Positions 53,237 through 63,058 of a DNA stretch of 64,000 bases are shown here, piece by piece; position 1 is the stretch's first letter, and each line of letters starts with the position of its first letter. The position numbers and the translations under genes were made by a program. The notes under the pieces were generated by a model, which was given only the letters and a program-made list of their open reading frames with translations, was not told the origin of the DNA and made no database searches. The DNA comes from Lutibacter citreus. GTDB lineage: Bacteria > Bacteroidota > Bacteroidia > Flavobacteriales > Flavobacteriaceae. The stretch lies in NCBI RefSeq assembly GCF_003260195.1, contig NZ_QEIH01000003.1, forward strand, positions 620,001 to 684,000. Direction: 5' to 3'.

Positions 53237-55303
53237 TTAAATAGACTTTATACCTTCTAAATCTAGTATAAAACTATAATCTCTTGCAACCTCTTTTAGC
53301 GAGTCAAATCTTCCTGAAGCCCCGCCATGGCCAGCTTCCATATCTGTATGCATCACTAATATATTTTTATCTGTTTTTAATTCTCGCAATTTTGCTACCC
53401 ATTTAGCTGGTTCAAAATATTGTACTTGTGAATCATGAAGACCAGTTGTTACTAACATGTTAGGATAATCTTGTTCTTTAACATTATCATAAGGTGAATA
53501 AGATTTCATATAATTATAATATTCTTTTTCATTTGGATTTCCCCATTCATCGTACTCACCAGTTGTTAAAGGAATTGTATCATCTAACATTGTAGTTACA
53601 ACATCTACAAAAGGTACAGAAGCTAAAATCCCATTATACAATTCTGGATTCATATTAATTATGGCTCCCATTAACAAACCTCCTGCCGAACCACCGCTTG
53701 CATAAAGATGTTTATTTGAAGTGTATTTATGCTCTATTAAGAATTTAGAACAATCAATAAAATCATAAAAAGTATTTAATTTATTTAATAATTTTCCATT
53801 TTCGTACCAATTTCTACCTAAATATTCACTCCCTCTTACATGAGCAATTGCAAAAACAAAACCTCTATCTAATAAACTTAATCTAGAAGAACTAAATCCC
53901 GCATCTAATGTATGTCCATAAGATCCATAGCCATATAATAATAACGGAGTATTTTTAGAAATCACTGTTGTTTTTTTGCAAACTAATGAAATAGGAATTT
54001 TAACACCATCACGCGCTGTTGCCCATAATCGCTTACTTTTATAGTTTTCCTTATTAAATTTACCACCTAAAACTTGCTGCTCTTTTTTTATTTCTTTGGA
54101 TTTATCATCCACGTTAAAATCGATTACTGAACTTGGAGTAGTCATAGAATTATATCCGTAACGAATTACATTTGTATCAAATTCCGGATTAAAATATACT
54201 CCAGCAGAATATGTTTCTTCTTCAAATGGAAGGTAATAATCTTCAGATTTATCCCATTTAATTATTCTAATTTTATTCAGTCCATTATTTCTTTCTTCAA
54301 CTATTAAAAAATCTTTAAAAATAGAAATATCTTCTAATAATACATCTTCTCTATGAGGAATTACATCAACCCAATTTTCTTTTAATGTTTCACTACTAGA
54401 AGTTTTCATTAATTTGAAATTAGTAGCATTATCCTTATTTGTTAAAATATAAAAATAACCATTATAATGAGCAATACTGTATTCTAAGTCTCTTTCTCTT
54501 GGTTGAAAAATTTTAAAATCTCCTAAAGGTTTATCTGCGTCTAAAAATCTGTACTCTGTTGAAACCGTGCTGTAAGAACCTATAACAATATATTTATCTG
54601 ATTTGGTGCGGTAAACATGAGTATTAAATGATTCTTCATTTTCATGATAAACTTCAACATCCTCTGATGGATCTGTACCTAATATATGTCTAAATATTTT
54701 TTCACTACGCAATGTAGTTGGGTTCTTTTGAGTGTAAAAAACTGTTTTATTATCTGGGGACCAAGTAGCTCCTCCTGTTGTATTTTCAATTTTTTCAGGA
54801 AACAATTCACCTGTTTCTAAATTTTTAAATTGTAAAGTATATTGCCTTCTACTAACAGTATCAACTCCATAAGCCACATATTTATTATTTAAACTAATTG
54901 AAAGCCCCGCTAAATTATAATAACTATAACCTTTAGCCATTTCATTAACATTAAACAATATTTCTTCTTCTGCTTTTAAAGATTTCTTTTTTCTTGTATA
55001 AATAGGATACTGATTTCCTAATTCATAACGAGTTATATAAAAATAACCATTCTTTTTATATGGAACAGACTCATCATCCTCTTTAATTCTAGATTTAATC
55101 TCTTCAAATAAATCTTCCTGAAATTGATTTGTATGTCCTGTTATTTTATTATAGTACTCATTTTCAGCATTTAAATAATCAATAACTTCTGGATTTTCTT
55201 TTTCATTTAGCCAATAATAATTATCAATTCTAACATCTCCATGAATATCTAATTCCTTTTTAATTTTCTTGGCAATTGGTTTATCTATTTTTATCTCTGA
55301 CAT
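53237..55303 (-). CDS. ptrB: Oligopeptidase B-type S9 peptidase
   Basis: 688 residues, no signal peptide, so cytoplasmic. An N-terminal beta-propeller (about 75-400) limits access to the catalytic alpha/beta-hydrolase domain (about 410-688). The catalytic Ser539 is in ASGGSAGGLL and His659 in MEAGHGGASGRFD, with the Asp between them near LHDSQVQY. The family cleaves short peptides, classically after Arg and Lys. Its start region lies next to the divergent ybaB gene, with adjoining -7 elements. Confidence 0.92.
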   Translation of the reverse strand: MSEIKIDKPIAKKIKKELDIHGDVRIDNYYWLNEKENPEVIDYLNAENEYYNKITGHTNQFQEDLFEEIKSRIKEDDESVPYKKNGYFYITRYELGNQYPIYTRKKKSLKAEEEILFNVNEMAKGYSYYNLAGLSISLNNKYVAYGVDTVSRRQYTLQFKNLETGELFPEKIENTTGGATWSPDNKTVFYTQKNPTTLRSEKIFRHILGTDPSEDVEVYHENEESFNTHVYRTKSDKYIVIGSYSTVSTEYRFLDADKPLGDFKIFQPRERDLEYSIAHYNGYFYILTNKDNATNFKLMKTSSSETLKENWVDVIPHREDVLLEDISIFKDFLIVEERNNGLNKIRIIKWDKSEDYYLPFEEETYSAGVYFNPEFDTNVIRYGYNSMTTPSSVIDFNVDDKSKEIKKEQQVLGGKFNKENYKSKRLWATARDGVKIPISLVCKKTTVISKNTPLLLYGYGSYGHTLDAGFSSSRLSLLDRGFVFAIAHVRGSEYLGRNWYENGKLLNKLNTFYDFIDCSKFLIEHKYTSNKHLYASGGSAGGLLMGAIINMNPELYNGILASVPFVDVVTTMLDDTIPLTTGEYDEWGNPNEKEYYNYMKSYSPYDNVKEQDYPNMLVTTGLHDSQVQYFEPAKWVAKLRELKTDKNILVMHTDMEAGHGGASGRFDSLKEVARDYSFILDLEGIKSI

Positions 55304-55323
55304 TCTATATTATTTTCAATTGG

Positions 55324-55340
55324 CAAAAATACTATATTTG
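55324..55340. promoter_or_regulatory. Back-to-back -7 elements of ptrB (minus) and ybaB (plus)
   Basis: Minus-strand TATTTTTG (plus 55324-55331) and plus-strand TATATTTG (55333-55340) are one base apart. Polymerase could not occupy both at once. Neither has a clear TTG at the standard distance. Confidence 0.4.
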
Positions 55341-55368
55341 CAATTGCAACATGTTAAAATAGATAAAA

Positions 55369-55689
55369 ATGTTTGGAGACTTAACAGGAATGATGGGAAA
55401 GCTTAAAGAAGCTCAACAAAAAATTGAAGAAACAAAAACTAGATTAAATACCGTTTTAATTGATGGTGAGGCTGGTAATGGCAAAGTAAAAGTAACAGTA
55501 ACGGCAAATAGAAGTATCAAAAATATTTCAATATCTAATGAACTTTCTAACAATGAAGAGATTGAAGATTATTTAATAATTGCTCTTAACAAAGCTCTTT
55601 CTAAAGCAAATGAGGTTAATGAACATGAATTGGCTGTAGCGGCAAAAGATGGAATGCCTAATATTCCTGGTATGGATATGTTTAAATAG
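55369..55689 (+). CDS. ebfC: YbaB/EbfC-family nucleoid-associated protein
   Basis: 106 residues. Starts MFGDLTGMMGKLKEAQQKIEE, with the typical coiled-coil helix, then the DGEAGNGKVKVTVTANRSIKNISIS strands and the closing ALSKANEVNEHELAVAA helix. A DNA-binding dimer. In many bacteria it lies with dnaX-recR, but here it stands alone. Confidence 0.93.
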   Translation: MFGDLTGMMGKLKEAQQKIEETKTRLNTVLIDGEAGNGKVKVTVTANRSIKNISISNELSNNEEIEDYLIIALNKALSKANEVNEHELAVAAKDGMPNIPGMDMFK

Positions 55690-55843
55690 GATTGTTCTTA
55701 CTTTATTTTTTTTATAATTGTTAATCTAGTTTACAAAATAGAGTTAAAAAAAATGCTTTTTTAATTTAAAATTGTAAATTAGTTATTCAATTGCATAATT
55801 TCTTGCAATATTTCACGCTATAAATTAAAAATGTTACGTTATC

Positions 55844-56950
55844 ATGAATCAGATATATTTACCCCCAGGTAACATTACCTCTTTAAAAAGTCATTTAATT
55901 AATTTGGAAAATGACAAAACTGTAAAATCCATTTTATTTTTTATGGCTGACGCCCATCAATATAATGAAAAAGATCTTACTCCAATACTTAAAAACACTA
56001 TAAAACCTATTATTGGGGGTGTTTTTCCTGAATTAATTTTTAACGGAAAAAGAAAAAAAACGGGTATTTTATTAATTCCTTTACAGTTTGAATTAAATAC
56101 TCAAATTATTAAATTATCTGACTCTAGCGAAACTGTTTTTGAACAATTAGAAACTATTCAAAAAAACTCTATAAACCCATTAAGCTCTCTATTTGTTTTT
56201 TATGATGCCTTAAGCAAAAATAAAACAGTTTTAACTGAAACATTGTTCAATTTTTTTGGAGTAAATCTTATATATATTGGTGGTGGTGCTGGCTCTTTAA
56301 ATTTTAATTCATTCCCTTGTATTTTAAATAATGATGGTTTATATGAAAATGCTGCCGTAATTGGCTGGGCCAATGAGAAAATAGCTATTGGTGCTGCACA
56401 TGGTTGGGAATCTATTTCATCTCCATTAAAAGTTACAAAAACAATAAAAAATAAAATAGTTAGTATTAATTGGAAACCTGCTTTTGAAGCATATAAAGAA
56501 GTGGTTGAGCCACATTCAAAAAAAACCTTTAATGAAGATAACTTTTTTGAAATTGCAAAATCTTATCCTTTAGGAATTTCAAAAATTGATGCAGAAAAAG
56601 TTGTTAGAGACCCTTTTAAAACTATTAATGACAGTATTCATTTAATCGATAAAATTCACGAAGGTGAATATATTGAAATATTAAATGGCAATAAAGAATC
56701 ACTAATAGAAAGTGCAAAAACCGCTACGGAACAAGCTTTTTCAAATAGTAAAAAAACTGAAATAAAAACTACTTTTTGTTTAGATTGTATTTCTAGAGCC
56801 CTTTATATGGATGATAATTTTGATATGGAACTTGCAGCTGTAGAACAAAAATCAGCAACCATAGGAATCTTAAGTATTGGAGAAATTGCCAATTCAGGAG
56901 AGTCAGTTTTAGAAATTTTCAATAAAACTATTGTAATTGGTATATGGTAA
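55844..56950 (+). CDS. FIST-domain sensor protein
   Basis: 368 residues, no membrane segment. A FIST N domain (about 20-210, with the GGVFPELIFNGKRKKTGILLIPL and NLIYIGGGAGSLNF segments) is followed by a FIST C domain (about 220-350, FEAYKEVVEPH and CLDCISRALYM). FIST proteins are predicted to bind small ligands such as amino acids and commonly sit with signal-transduction proteins. Its last 7 bases overlap the histidine kinase gene, so the two products are probably partners. Confidence 0.88.
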   Translation: MNQIYLPPGNITSLKSHLINLENDKTVKSILFFMADAHQYNEKDLTPILKNTIKPIIGGVFPELIFNGKRKKTGILLIPLQFELNTQIIKLSDSSETVFEQLETIQKNSINPLSSLFVFYDALSKNKTVLTETLFNFFGVNLIYIGGGAGSLNFNSFPCILNNDGLYENAAVIGWANEKIAIGAAHGWESISSPLKVTKTIKNKIVSINWKPAFEAYKEVVEPHSKKTFNEDNFFEIAKSYPLGISKIDAEKVVRDPFKTINDSIHLIDKIHEGEYIEILNGNKESLIESAKTATEQAFSNSKKTEIKTTFCLDCISRALYMDDNFDMELAAVEQKSATIGILSIGEIANSGESVLEIFNKTIVIGIW

Positions 56951-58503
56951 AATATAACTTACAAACAGAAATGTTGTTAGAACTTGTTTTTAGTTCCTAC
57001 AATGATAGCAATGAGCTCACAATATTAAAAAAAAGTATTCCTCTATACCTTAGGAAATTAAATTGTTTTTCTGCCGGAGTTTTAAAATATAATAATCTGC
57101 TATATGAAGAAACTTTACTTATTCCATACGTTTATAAAAAATCAAAAGATTGGGAACAGGTTAAAGCATATTTTATAAGCATACCGCAATCTGCCCATGA
57201 ACCATGTTCAGAGTTTAAATTAGAAAATACAATTTATTACGCTTACAATTTAACAAATTATGGAATTTTAATATTAGGCAGAAAAAAGCCGTTTAATATT
57301 AATTTAGCAAATGAGTTGAAGCCTATTATAAATCATTTAGGTATAAAATTATCGCAAGCACACGAAAAAAAACAACGTGAAATAGCTGAAAAATCATTGA
57401 TAGAAAATGAAAAATGCTTGCGTACATTATTAAACACAACAGCAGCAAGTATACTTATATACCACAATAATAGTATTATATATGCTAATAATTCAGCAGA
57501 ACAATTTACCGGTTATAATTTTAGGGAATTAGTTGATTTAAAAATTTATAAACTAATTCACCCAGACTTTAAAACATTCTGTAATAAACTAAATACAAGT
57601 TATTTAAAAGAGAATAAAACTCTTAATTCTGAACTTAAAATTTTAAAGAAAGATAAGACTGAAAGCTGGATAAATGTTAATATAGATCTTATTAATTGGA
57701 AGGGATTAGATGCAATAATTATATCTGCATTTGATATAACACAGTTAAAATTAACTGAACAAAACTTAATAAACGCTAAAGAAGAAGCTGAAAAAAGTGA
57801 ACGTTTAAAAACTGCCTTTCTAGCAAATATTAGTCACGAAATACGAACACCTATGAGTGGTATTCTTGGATTTACAGAATTATTAAAAACACCACACTTA
57901 ACTAGTGAAAAAAGAGAAAAATATATAGAAATTATTGAAAAAAGTGGAGATAGAATGCTTAACTTAATTAATAATATTATTGATATTTCAAAAATTGAAG
58001 CAAGTTTAATGCTCACTTCTTATTCTGATTTTAATATAAATGAACAAATTAATAATCTTTTTAATTTTTTTACTGTTGAAGCTGAAAATAAAAACCTTAA
58101 ACTAATAATTTACAAACCTTTACCTAATAATTTAGCTGTAGTTAATACTGATTATGAAAAGTTTTACGCAATATTTACTAATCTTATTAAAAACTCAATA
58201 AAATATACTGAAGAAGGTTTAATAGAATTTGGTTATGATGTAAAAGATGATAATAGTTCAATAGTCTTTTATGTTAAAGATTCAGGAATGGGTATAGCTA
58301 GTAATAGACAAGATGCAATTTTTGAACGTTTTATTCAAGCTGATATTGAAGATACAAATACCACACAAGGCGCAGGTTTAGGACTTTCAATTAGTAAAGC
58401 TTTTGTAGAAATGTTAGGAGGTGAAATTTGGGTTAAAAGTGTTCAAAATGTAGGTTCTACTTTTTTCTTTTCATTACCTTATAACAACAAATTTATTCAA
58501 TAA
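56944..58503 (+). CDS. Cytoplasmic PAS-domain sensor histidine kinase
   Basis: 519 residues with no membrane segment. The N-terminal part (about 1-140) may be a GAF-like sensor; a PAS domain follows (about 151-270, LLNTTAASILIYHNNSIIYANN). The HisKA dimerisation region has phospho-acceptor His298 in NISHEIRTPMSGI, and the HATPase domain (about 395-515) keeps the N box (NLIKNSIKYT), DSGMGI and GAGLGLSISK. There is no receiver domain in the protein and no response regulator beside it. It overlaps the FIST gene by 7 nt. Confidence 0.92.
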   Translation: MVKYNLQTEMLLELVFSSYNDSNELTILKKSIPLYLRKLNCFSAGVLKYNNLLYEETLLIPYVYKKSKDWEQVKAYFISIPQSAHEPCSEFKLENTIYYAYNLTNYGILILGRKKPFNINLANELKPIINHLGIKLSQAHEKKQREIAEKSLIENEKCLRTLLNTTAASILIYHNNSIIYANNSAEQFTGYNFRELVDLKIYKLIHPDFKTFCNKLNTSYLKENKTLNSELKILKKDKTESWINVNIDLINWKGLDAIIISAFDITQLKLTEQNLINAKEEAEKSERLKTAFLANISHEIRTPMSGILGFTELLKTPHLTSEKREKYIEIIEKSGDRMLNLINNIIDISKIEASLMLTSYSDFNINEQINNLFNFFTVEAENKNLKLIIYKPLPNNLAVVNTDYEKFYAIFTNLIKNSIKYTEEGLIEFGYDVKDDNSSIVFYVKDSGMGIASNRQDAIFERFIQADIEDTNTTQGAGLGLSISKAFVEMLGGEIWVKSVQNVGSTFFFSLPYNNKFIQ

Positions 58504-59920
58504 AAAAATCATCCTTAAACCCTATTAAATATAGTTTTTCTTGTGCTCTTGTTAACGCTGTATACAACCATCTTAAATACTCAACACTCTGTCCTTCTGG
58601 TAAATAAGGTTGTTCTATAAAAACTGTTTTCCATTGACCACCTTGTGATTTATGACAAGTTACAGCATATGAAAACTTCACTTGTAATGCATTAAAATAT
58701 TTACTCTTTTTAATAGCTAATAATTGTTTATACTTTGATTTTTCGTGAGCAAAATCCTTCCCTACTTCTTGATATAGTTTATTAGATTCTTCATAAGATA
58801 AAGATGGCGATTCTGAAGTTAAAGTATCCAGTATCAAAACAGTTTCAAAAGGTTTTTCATTAGGATAATCAATCATTCTAATCTGAACTTCAGCAAATCT
58901 AAATCCATATAAATCTTTGATACTGAAGATTTGAAGAATTTCACAAATATCACCATTAGCAATAAAACCAGCTTCACTAGATTCTTTCAACCAAAAATAA
59001 TTATTTTTTACAACCATTACAAAATCTCCAGTTGATATTTCATTTTCCTGGCCTCTAATTTTACTCCTAATTTGCTGATTATATTGGTTAGCTCTTTTAT
59101 TAGACCTAACAATAAAGGCAGTATCTTCAACCCCAATATTATCATATGCTGAATTTATTGCATCTTCAATATCATAACCATCTGTTAATCTTATTAAATC
59201 AGGATAACCCAGTTCAAATTTAAAAGTCTCATAGCCATTATTCCCTATTTTTAAGCGTAAATCAGTAGCGTTAATTAAAATTCCAGAATTTGCGTGCTGC
59301 CTCATAACTTCATCCAGCTCCAGCTCTGTAACATCTTTATTATAATTCAATGCTAATTTATCTCCATCCAAAGCTGGGCTTAAATCTAATTTAACAGGTG
59401 GTAATTGCGCAGTGTCTCCAATAAAAATAATTTTACAATGTGCTCCGGAATATACATAAGACATTAAATCGTCCAATAGAGAGCCTTTTTCGAAGAGTTT
59501 AGCATTACTTGGACTATCAGGTATCATGGATGCCTCATCTACAAAGAAAATAGTGTTTGTGTGCTTATTAGTCTGTAAAGTGAAGTCAACTCCTCCTCCT
59601 TTATTTTTTTTCGGAAAATATATTTTTTTATGAATTGTAAATGCCTGTCTTTTTGAATAACCTGAAATAACCTTTGCAGCTCTACCGGTTGGAGCTAACA
59701 AAACAGCTTTTTTCCCAACTTTCCATAAATTATTCACAACTGTACTAATTGTTGTCGTTTTTCCCGTACCAGCATACCCTTTTAATAAAAATAAAGATTC
59801 TTTATTATTACTAAAAATAAATTTAGATAAACTCTCCAATAATAAATCTTGTGAATTAGTTGGTTCAAAAGGAAATTTTTTGATTAATTCGCTATAAAAT
59901 TCTGTTGCTGTCTTTGTCAT
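58493..59920 (-). CDS. RecD-like superfamily 1 helicase/ATPase
   Basis: 475 residues from the ATG at 59920. Walker A GYAGTGKTTT (about 48-57), Walker B FFVDEASM (about 128), FIGDTAQLPPV and the C-terminal ACHKSQGGQW/YTALTRAQEKLYLIG motifs are those of RecD/TraA-like enzymes. It lacks the N-terminal part of full RecD2. A longer frame from 60004 would add 28 residues that overlap the upstream promoter region and do not look like the family. It overlaps the histidine kinase gene tail to tail by 11 nt. Confidence 0.88.
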   Translation of the reverse strand: MTKTATEFYSELIKKFPFEPTNSQDLLLESLSKFIFSNNKESLFLLKGYAGTGKTTTISTVVNNLWKVGKKAVLLAPTGRAAKVISGYSKRQAFTIHKKIYFPKKNKGGGVDFTLQTNKHTNTIFFVDEASMIPDSPSNAKLFEKGSLLDDLMSYVYSGAHCKIIFIGDTAQLPPVKLDLSPALDGDKLALNYNKDVTELELDEVMRQHANSGILINATDLRLKIGNNGYETFKFELGYPDLIRLTDGYDIEDAINSAYDNIGVEDTAFIVRSNKRANQYNQQIRSKIRGQENEISTGDFVMVVKNNYFWLKESSEAGFIANGDICEILQIFSIKDLYGFRFAEVQIRMIDYPNEKPFETVLILDTLTSESPSLSYEESNKLYQEVGKDFAHEKSKYKQLLAIKKSKYFNALQVKFSYAVTCHKSQGGQWKTVFIEQPYLPEGQSVEYLRWLYTALTRAQEKLYLIGFKDDFFIE

Positions 59921-59934
59921 TTTAAAATAAATTT

Positions 59935-59942
59935 CAAATATA
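59935..59942 (-). promoter_or_regulatory. -7 element of the RecD-like gene (TATATTTG)
   Basis: Exact TAnnTTTG on the minus strand, 14 nt before the ATG at 59920. It supports this start over the one at 60004. Confidence 0.5.
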
Positions 59943-59987
59943 CAAATTGATTTTGCCAGAAAAGTTTTTCTCATTAAAAAAAAATTG

Positions 59988-59995
59988 TAGATTTG
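59988..59995 (+). promoter_or_regulatory. -7 element of the membrane-anchored unknown gene (TAGATTTG)
   Basis: Exact TAnnTTTG, 28 nt before the ATG at 60024. No TTG at standard spacing. Confidence 0.5.
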
Positions 59996-60023
59996 CGTAC
60001 ACACATTTAAAAAGAAGAAACAA

Positions 60024-60752
60024 ATGACAACAATTTTGATTATCCTAGCGGGTATCCTAGTTACAGGCTTATTAGCTTTTGCAATAGTTAATTATATTCC
60101 AAGAAAATTACATTGGATAGTTTCAATAATATTAATTGGTCTCGCAGCATTGCTAGTGTATAATATCAATTTTGAAATTAGAAAGCCTATTAAATTCAAT
60201 AAAGAGAAAAAAGTTCGTTATGCTAAAGTAATTGAAAACTTAAAAATTATTCGTGATGCCGAGGTTGCTTATAAAAAAGTAACAGGTAATTACACAGCTA
60301 ATGGAGATAATCTTATTAAATTTATTGACACTGCTAAATTTGCAATTACACAAACTAGAAACGTTCCTAAAACAATTCATGTTGGTGGAGGTATTACTAA
60401 AGAAATTGAAGAAAGAGTTGTTGATACAGTTGGACATGAAGATGTTAAGCTATCATTTGCAGGTAAAAATTATAAAGACATGATGTCTATTCCTGGTACA
60501 AATGAAAAATTTAAAATTGAAGTTGGGGTTATTGAAAAAATCCAAGGTTTAAAAGCTCCTGTTTTTGAAGTTCAAGTTGATAAAGCTTTAATTTTAAAAG
60601 GAATGGATTACAACTTAATTAAACAAGAAAAAGAAGCTATTGGTGGTGAAGAAATTAGAGGTGAAGCTATTACAATTGGTTCTTTAGGTGAAGTTAGCGA
60701 AGACGGAAACTGGCCTCCATTTTATGATAAAGCAGATAAAGAGGATAAATAA
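60024..60752 (+). CDS. Membrane-anchored protein of unknown function
   Basis: 242 residues. Two hydrophobic segments at the N-terminus (about 3-25 and 30-47) and a soluble domain after residue 55 (RYAKVIENLKIIRDAEVAYKKVTGNY). That last part resembles the start of pilin-like or prepilin-derived helices, but there is no other pilin feature. The remaining sequence is lysine- and glutamate-rich. I do not recognise a family. It is the first gene of a unit with the DUF3822 gene and rsmD. Confidence 0.7.
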   Translation: MTTILIILAGILVTGLLAFAIVNYIPRKLHWIVSIILIGLAALLVYNINFEIRKPIKFNKEKKVRYAKVIENLKIIRDAEVAYKKVTGNYTANGDNLIKFIDTAKFAITQTRNVPKTIHVGGGITKEIEERVVDTVGHEDVKLSFAGKNYKDMMSIPGTNEKFKIEVGVIEKIQGLKAPVFEVQVDKALILKGMDYNLIKQEKEAIGGEEIRGEAITIGSLGEVSEDGNWPPFYDKADKEDK

Positions 60753-61557
60753 TAATTTAGATTTTAACAATCTAAAAGATAATCAATTATCCATCCAACT
60801 TAGTTTGGATGGATTTTCTTTTTGCATCTATAATTCAACAGAAAATGTAATTAATACTTTTGTGCAATACGCATTAAGTAATGTTACTACTCCTTATAAA
60901 CATTTGGAATTAGTTGAAAAAATATTTTCAGAAGATAAACTACTTCAAAATAAATTTGAAAATATAAAAGTTATCCATTTAAACAATCTTGTAACTCAAG
61001 TTCCTCTACCCTTTTTCAATAAAGAAAAACTAGCTGATTATCTTAAATATACTGTTAAGGTTCTTGAAAACGATTATATTACTTTTGATGAACTTTCTAA
61101 CTCTGAAATAGCTAATGTTTATATTCCTTTTGTAAATATTAATAATTTTTTATTAGACAAGTTTGGTTCTTTTAACTTTAAGCATTCCTCAACGGTTTTA
61201 ATAGAATCACTTATAAATAGATATAAAAATATTGATGAAGAATTAATGTTTGTAAATGTTTCCAACTTAAATTTTGAAATTGTTGTACTAAAACACCATA
61301 AACTTAAGCTTTACAACTATTTTTCATTTAACACAAAGGAAGATTTTATTTACTATATACTTTTTACTGCAGAGCAATTAGCTATGAATCCAGAAGAATT
61401 ACAACTTATTTTAATGGGTGATATTGAAAAAGATTCTGAATTATATAATATCTTGTTTCAATATATTAGAAATATAAAATTTTATACATCAAATAAAAAA
61501 TATAATTTAGAAGGAATATCTCCGCATTCACACTATACACTATTAAATCAATTTTAA
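60724..61557 (+). CDS. DUF3822 family protein
   Basis: 277 residues from the ATG at 60724. The conserved front LSIQLSLDGFSFCIYN follows after about 23 residues, as in homologs. The fold resembles an actin/ASKHA-like ATPase domain of the type IV pilus PilM kind, but no ATP motif is clear and the function is unknown. It overlaps the preceding gene by 29 nt in another frame, and its stop overlaps the rsmD start (TAATG). A start at 60688 is possible but would lengthen the overlap. Confidence 0.8.
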   Translation: MIKQIKRINNNLDFNNLKDNQLSIQLSLDGFSFCIYNSTENVINTFVQYALSNVTTPYKHLELVEKIFSEDKLLQNKFENIKVIHLNNLVTQVPLPFFNKEKLADYLKYTVKVLENDYITFDELSNSEIANVYIPFVNINNFLLDKFGSFNFKHSSTVLIESLINRYKNIDEELMFVNVSNLNFEIVVLKHHKLKLYNYFSFNTKEDFIYYILFTAEQLAMNPEELQLILMGDIEKDSELYNILFQYIRNIKFYTSNKKYNLEGISPHSHYTLLNQF

Positions 61558-62111
61558 TGAGAATTATTTCAGGTAAGCACAAATCTAAACGTATACATGC
61601 ACCAAATAAATTACCAGTACGTCCAACAACTGATATGGCCAAAGAAGCCTTATTTAATATCTTAAATAATTTATATTATATAAATGATCTTAGTGTATTA
61701 GATTTATTTTCTGGTACCGGAAACATTAGTTATGAATTTGCTTCTAGAGGAACTACAAATATTGTAGCCGTAGATGCTCACTATGGCTGTATTCGTTTTA
61801 TTAATGAAACTTCCAAAGAATTGGAAGCTGATATAAATACTATTAAAAGTGATGTTTACAAATTTTTAGAAAACTCTAAAGCAACTTACGATGTGATCTT
61901 TGCTGATCCGCCTTATGGGTTTGAAACCGAGAAATTTGAAAAAATTATTGATTTAGTTTTTGAAAATAATCTCTTAAATGATGATGGTATATTAATTATT
62001 GAGCATTCTAAGCATACTTCTCTTGAAAATGACACTAGGTTAAGTTATCAAAAAAAGTATGGTGGAAATATGTTTAGTTTTTTCGAATTACCAAGTAAAG
62101 AATTAGAATAA
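61557..62111 (+). CDS. rsmD: 16S rRNA guanine(966)-N2 methyltransferase
   Basis: 184 residues. Methylates G966 in the 30S head. Rossmann motif I is LDLFSGTGNISYEFASRG (about 46-63) and the catalytic DPPYGFE motif is at about 121-127. The N-terminal RIISGKHKSKRIHAP matches the family. One-base coupling with the DUF3822 gene; 9-nt overlap with the convergent MoxR gene. Confidence 0.95.
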   Translation: MRIISGKHKSKRIHAPNKLPVRPTTDMAKEALFNILNNLYYINDLSVLDLFSGTGNISYEFASRGTTNIVAVDAHYGCIRFINETSKELEADINTIKSDVYKFLENSKATYDVIFADPPYGFETEKFEKIIDLVFENNLLNDDGILIIEHSKHTSLENDTRLSYQKKYGGNMFSFFELPSKELE

Positions 62112-63056
62112 CGATTCAATTATATCTTTTTCTGAAATACCTTCGGCTTCTGCCTTGTAATTCCTAACTATTCTATGTTTTAAAATTGAATAAGCTACAG
62201 CTTGTACATCTTCAATATCTGGAGAGTACTTACCATTAATCGCTGCATTTGCCTTAGCTCCTAAAATTAAATTTTGAGAAGCTCTAGGACCTGCACCCCA
62301 ATCTATAAAATTATTTACAATTTCTGGTGAATAATCCGAATTTGGTCTAGTTTTAGAAACTAACTTTACCGCATATTCAATAACATTATCTGGCACAGGA
62401 ATTCGTCTAATTAAATGTTGAAATGTTATAATTTCTTCAGCTTGTAAAATAGTATTTAAAACTGGTGTTTCATCATTGGTTGTACTTTTAACAACTTCAA
62501 CTTCTTCCTCAAAACTCGGATAATTTAATTCAATTGAAAACATAAACCTATCCAATTGGGCTTCTGGTAACGGATACGTTCCTTCTTGTTCTATAGGGTT
62601 TTGAGTTGCTAAAACAAAAAATGGTTTTGCAAGTTTATGATGATGGCCAGCCACAGTAACAGTGCGCTCTTGCATTGCCTCTAGCAATGCAGCTTGTGTT
62701 TTAGGTGGAGTACGGTTTATTTCATCTGCTAGTACAATATTACTAAAAATAGGGCCTTTTAAAAACTTAAAACGACTTGTTTCATCTAAGATTTCACTTC
62801 CTAAAATGTCTGAAGGCATTAAATCTGGCGTAAACTGTATCCTTTTAAAATCTAATCCTAAAGTTTCTGATATTGTTTGTACAATTAAAGTTTTTGCTAA
62901 TCCAGGAACTCCTATTAATAATGAATGCCCTCCACTTAAAACAGAAAGTAAAATATGATCAATTGCTTCATTCTGCCCAATTATTACTTTTGCGATTTCT
63001 TTTTTAAGTAACGCATGTTTTTTTACCAATTCCTTTAAGATATCTACATCAGACAT
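62103..63056 (-). CDS. MoxR-family AAA+ ATPase
   Basis: 317 residues from MSDVDILKELVKKH; six more residues are possible from 63074. Walker A GVPGLAKT (about 58-65), Walker B VLADEINRTPP (about 113), sensor 1 ATQNPIEQEGTYPLPEAQLDRF. MoxR proteins help mature metal enzymes or cell-surface complexes together with VWA-domain partners, none of which is in the window. It follows the isomerase gene by 2 nt. Confidence 0.93.
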   Translation of the reverse strand: MSDVDILKELVKKHALLKKEIAKVIIGQNEAIDHILLSVLSGGHSLLIGVPGLAKTLIVQTISETLGLDFKRIQFTPDLMPSDILGSEILDETSRFKFLKGPIFSNIVLADEINRTPPKTQAALLEAMQERTVTVAGHHHKLAKPFFVLATQNPIEQEGTYPLPEAQLDRFMFSIELNYPSFEEEVEVVKSTTNDETPVLNTILQAEEIITFQHLIRRIPVPDNVIEYAVKLVSKTRPNSDYSPEIVNNFIDWGAGPRASQNLILGAKANAAINGKYSPDIEDVQAVAYSILKHRIVRNYKAEAEGISEKDIIESLF

Positions 63057-63058
63057 AA

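Noticed and set aside
60024-60752. Pilin-like protein (because of the hydrophobic N-terminus and nearby PilM-like DUF3822 fold)
   Set aside because: There are two hydrophobic segments and no prepilin cleavage motif, and the neighbours are housekeeping genes. The resemblance is too weak to call.
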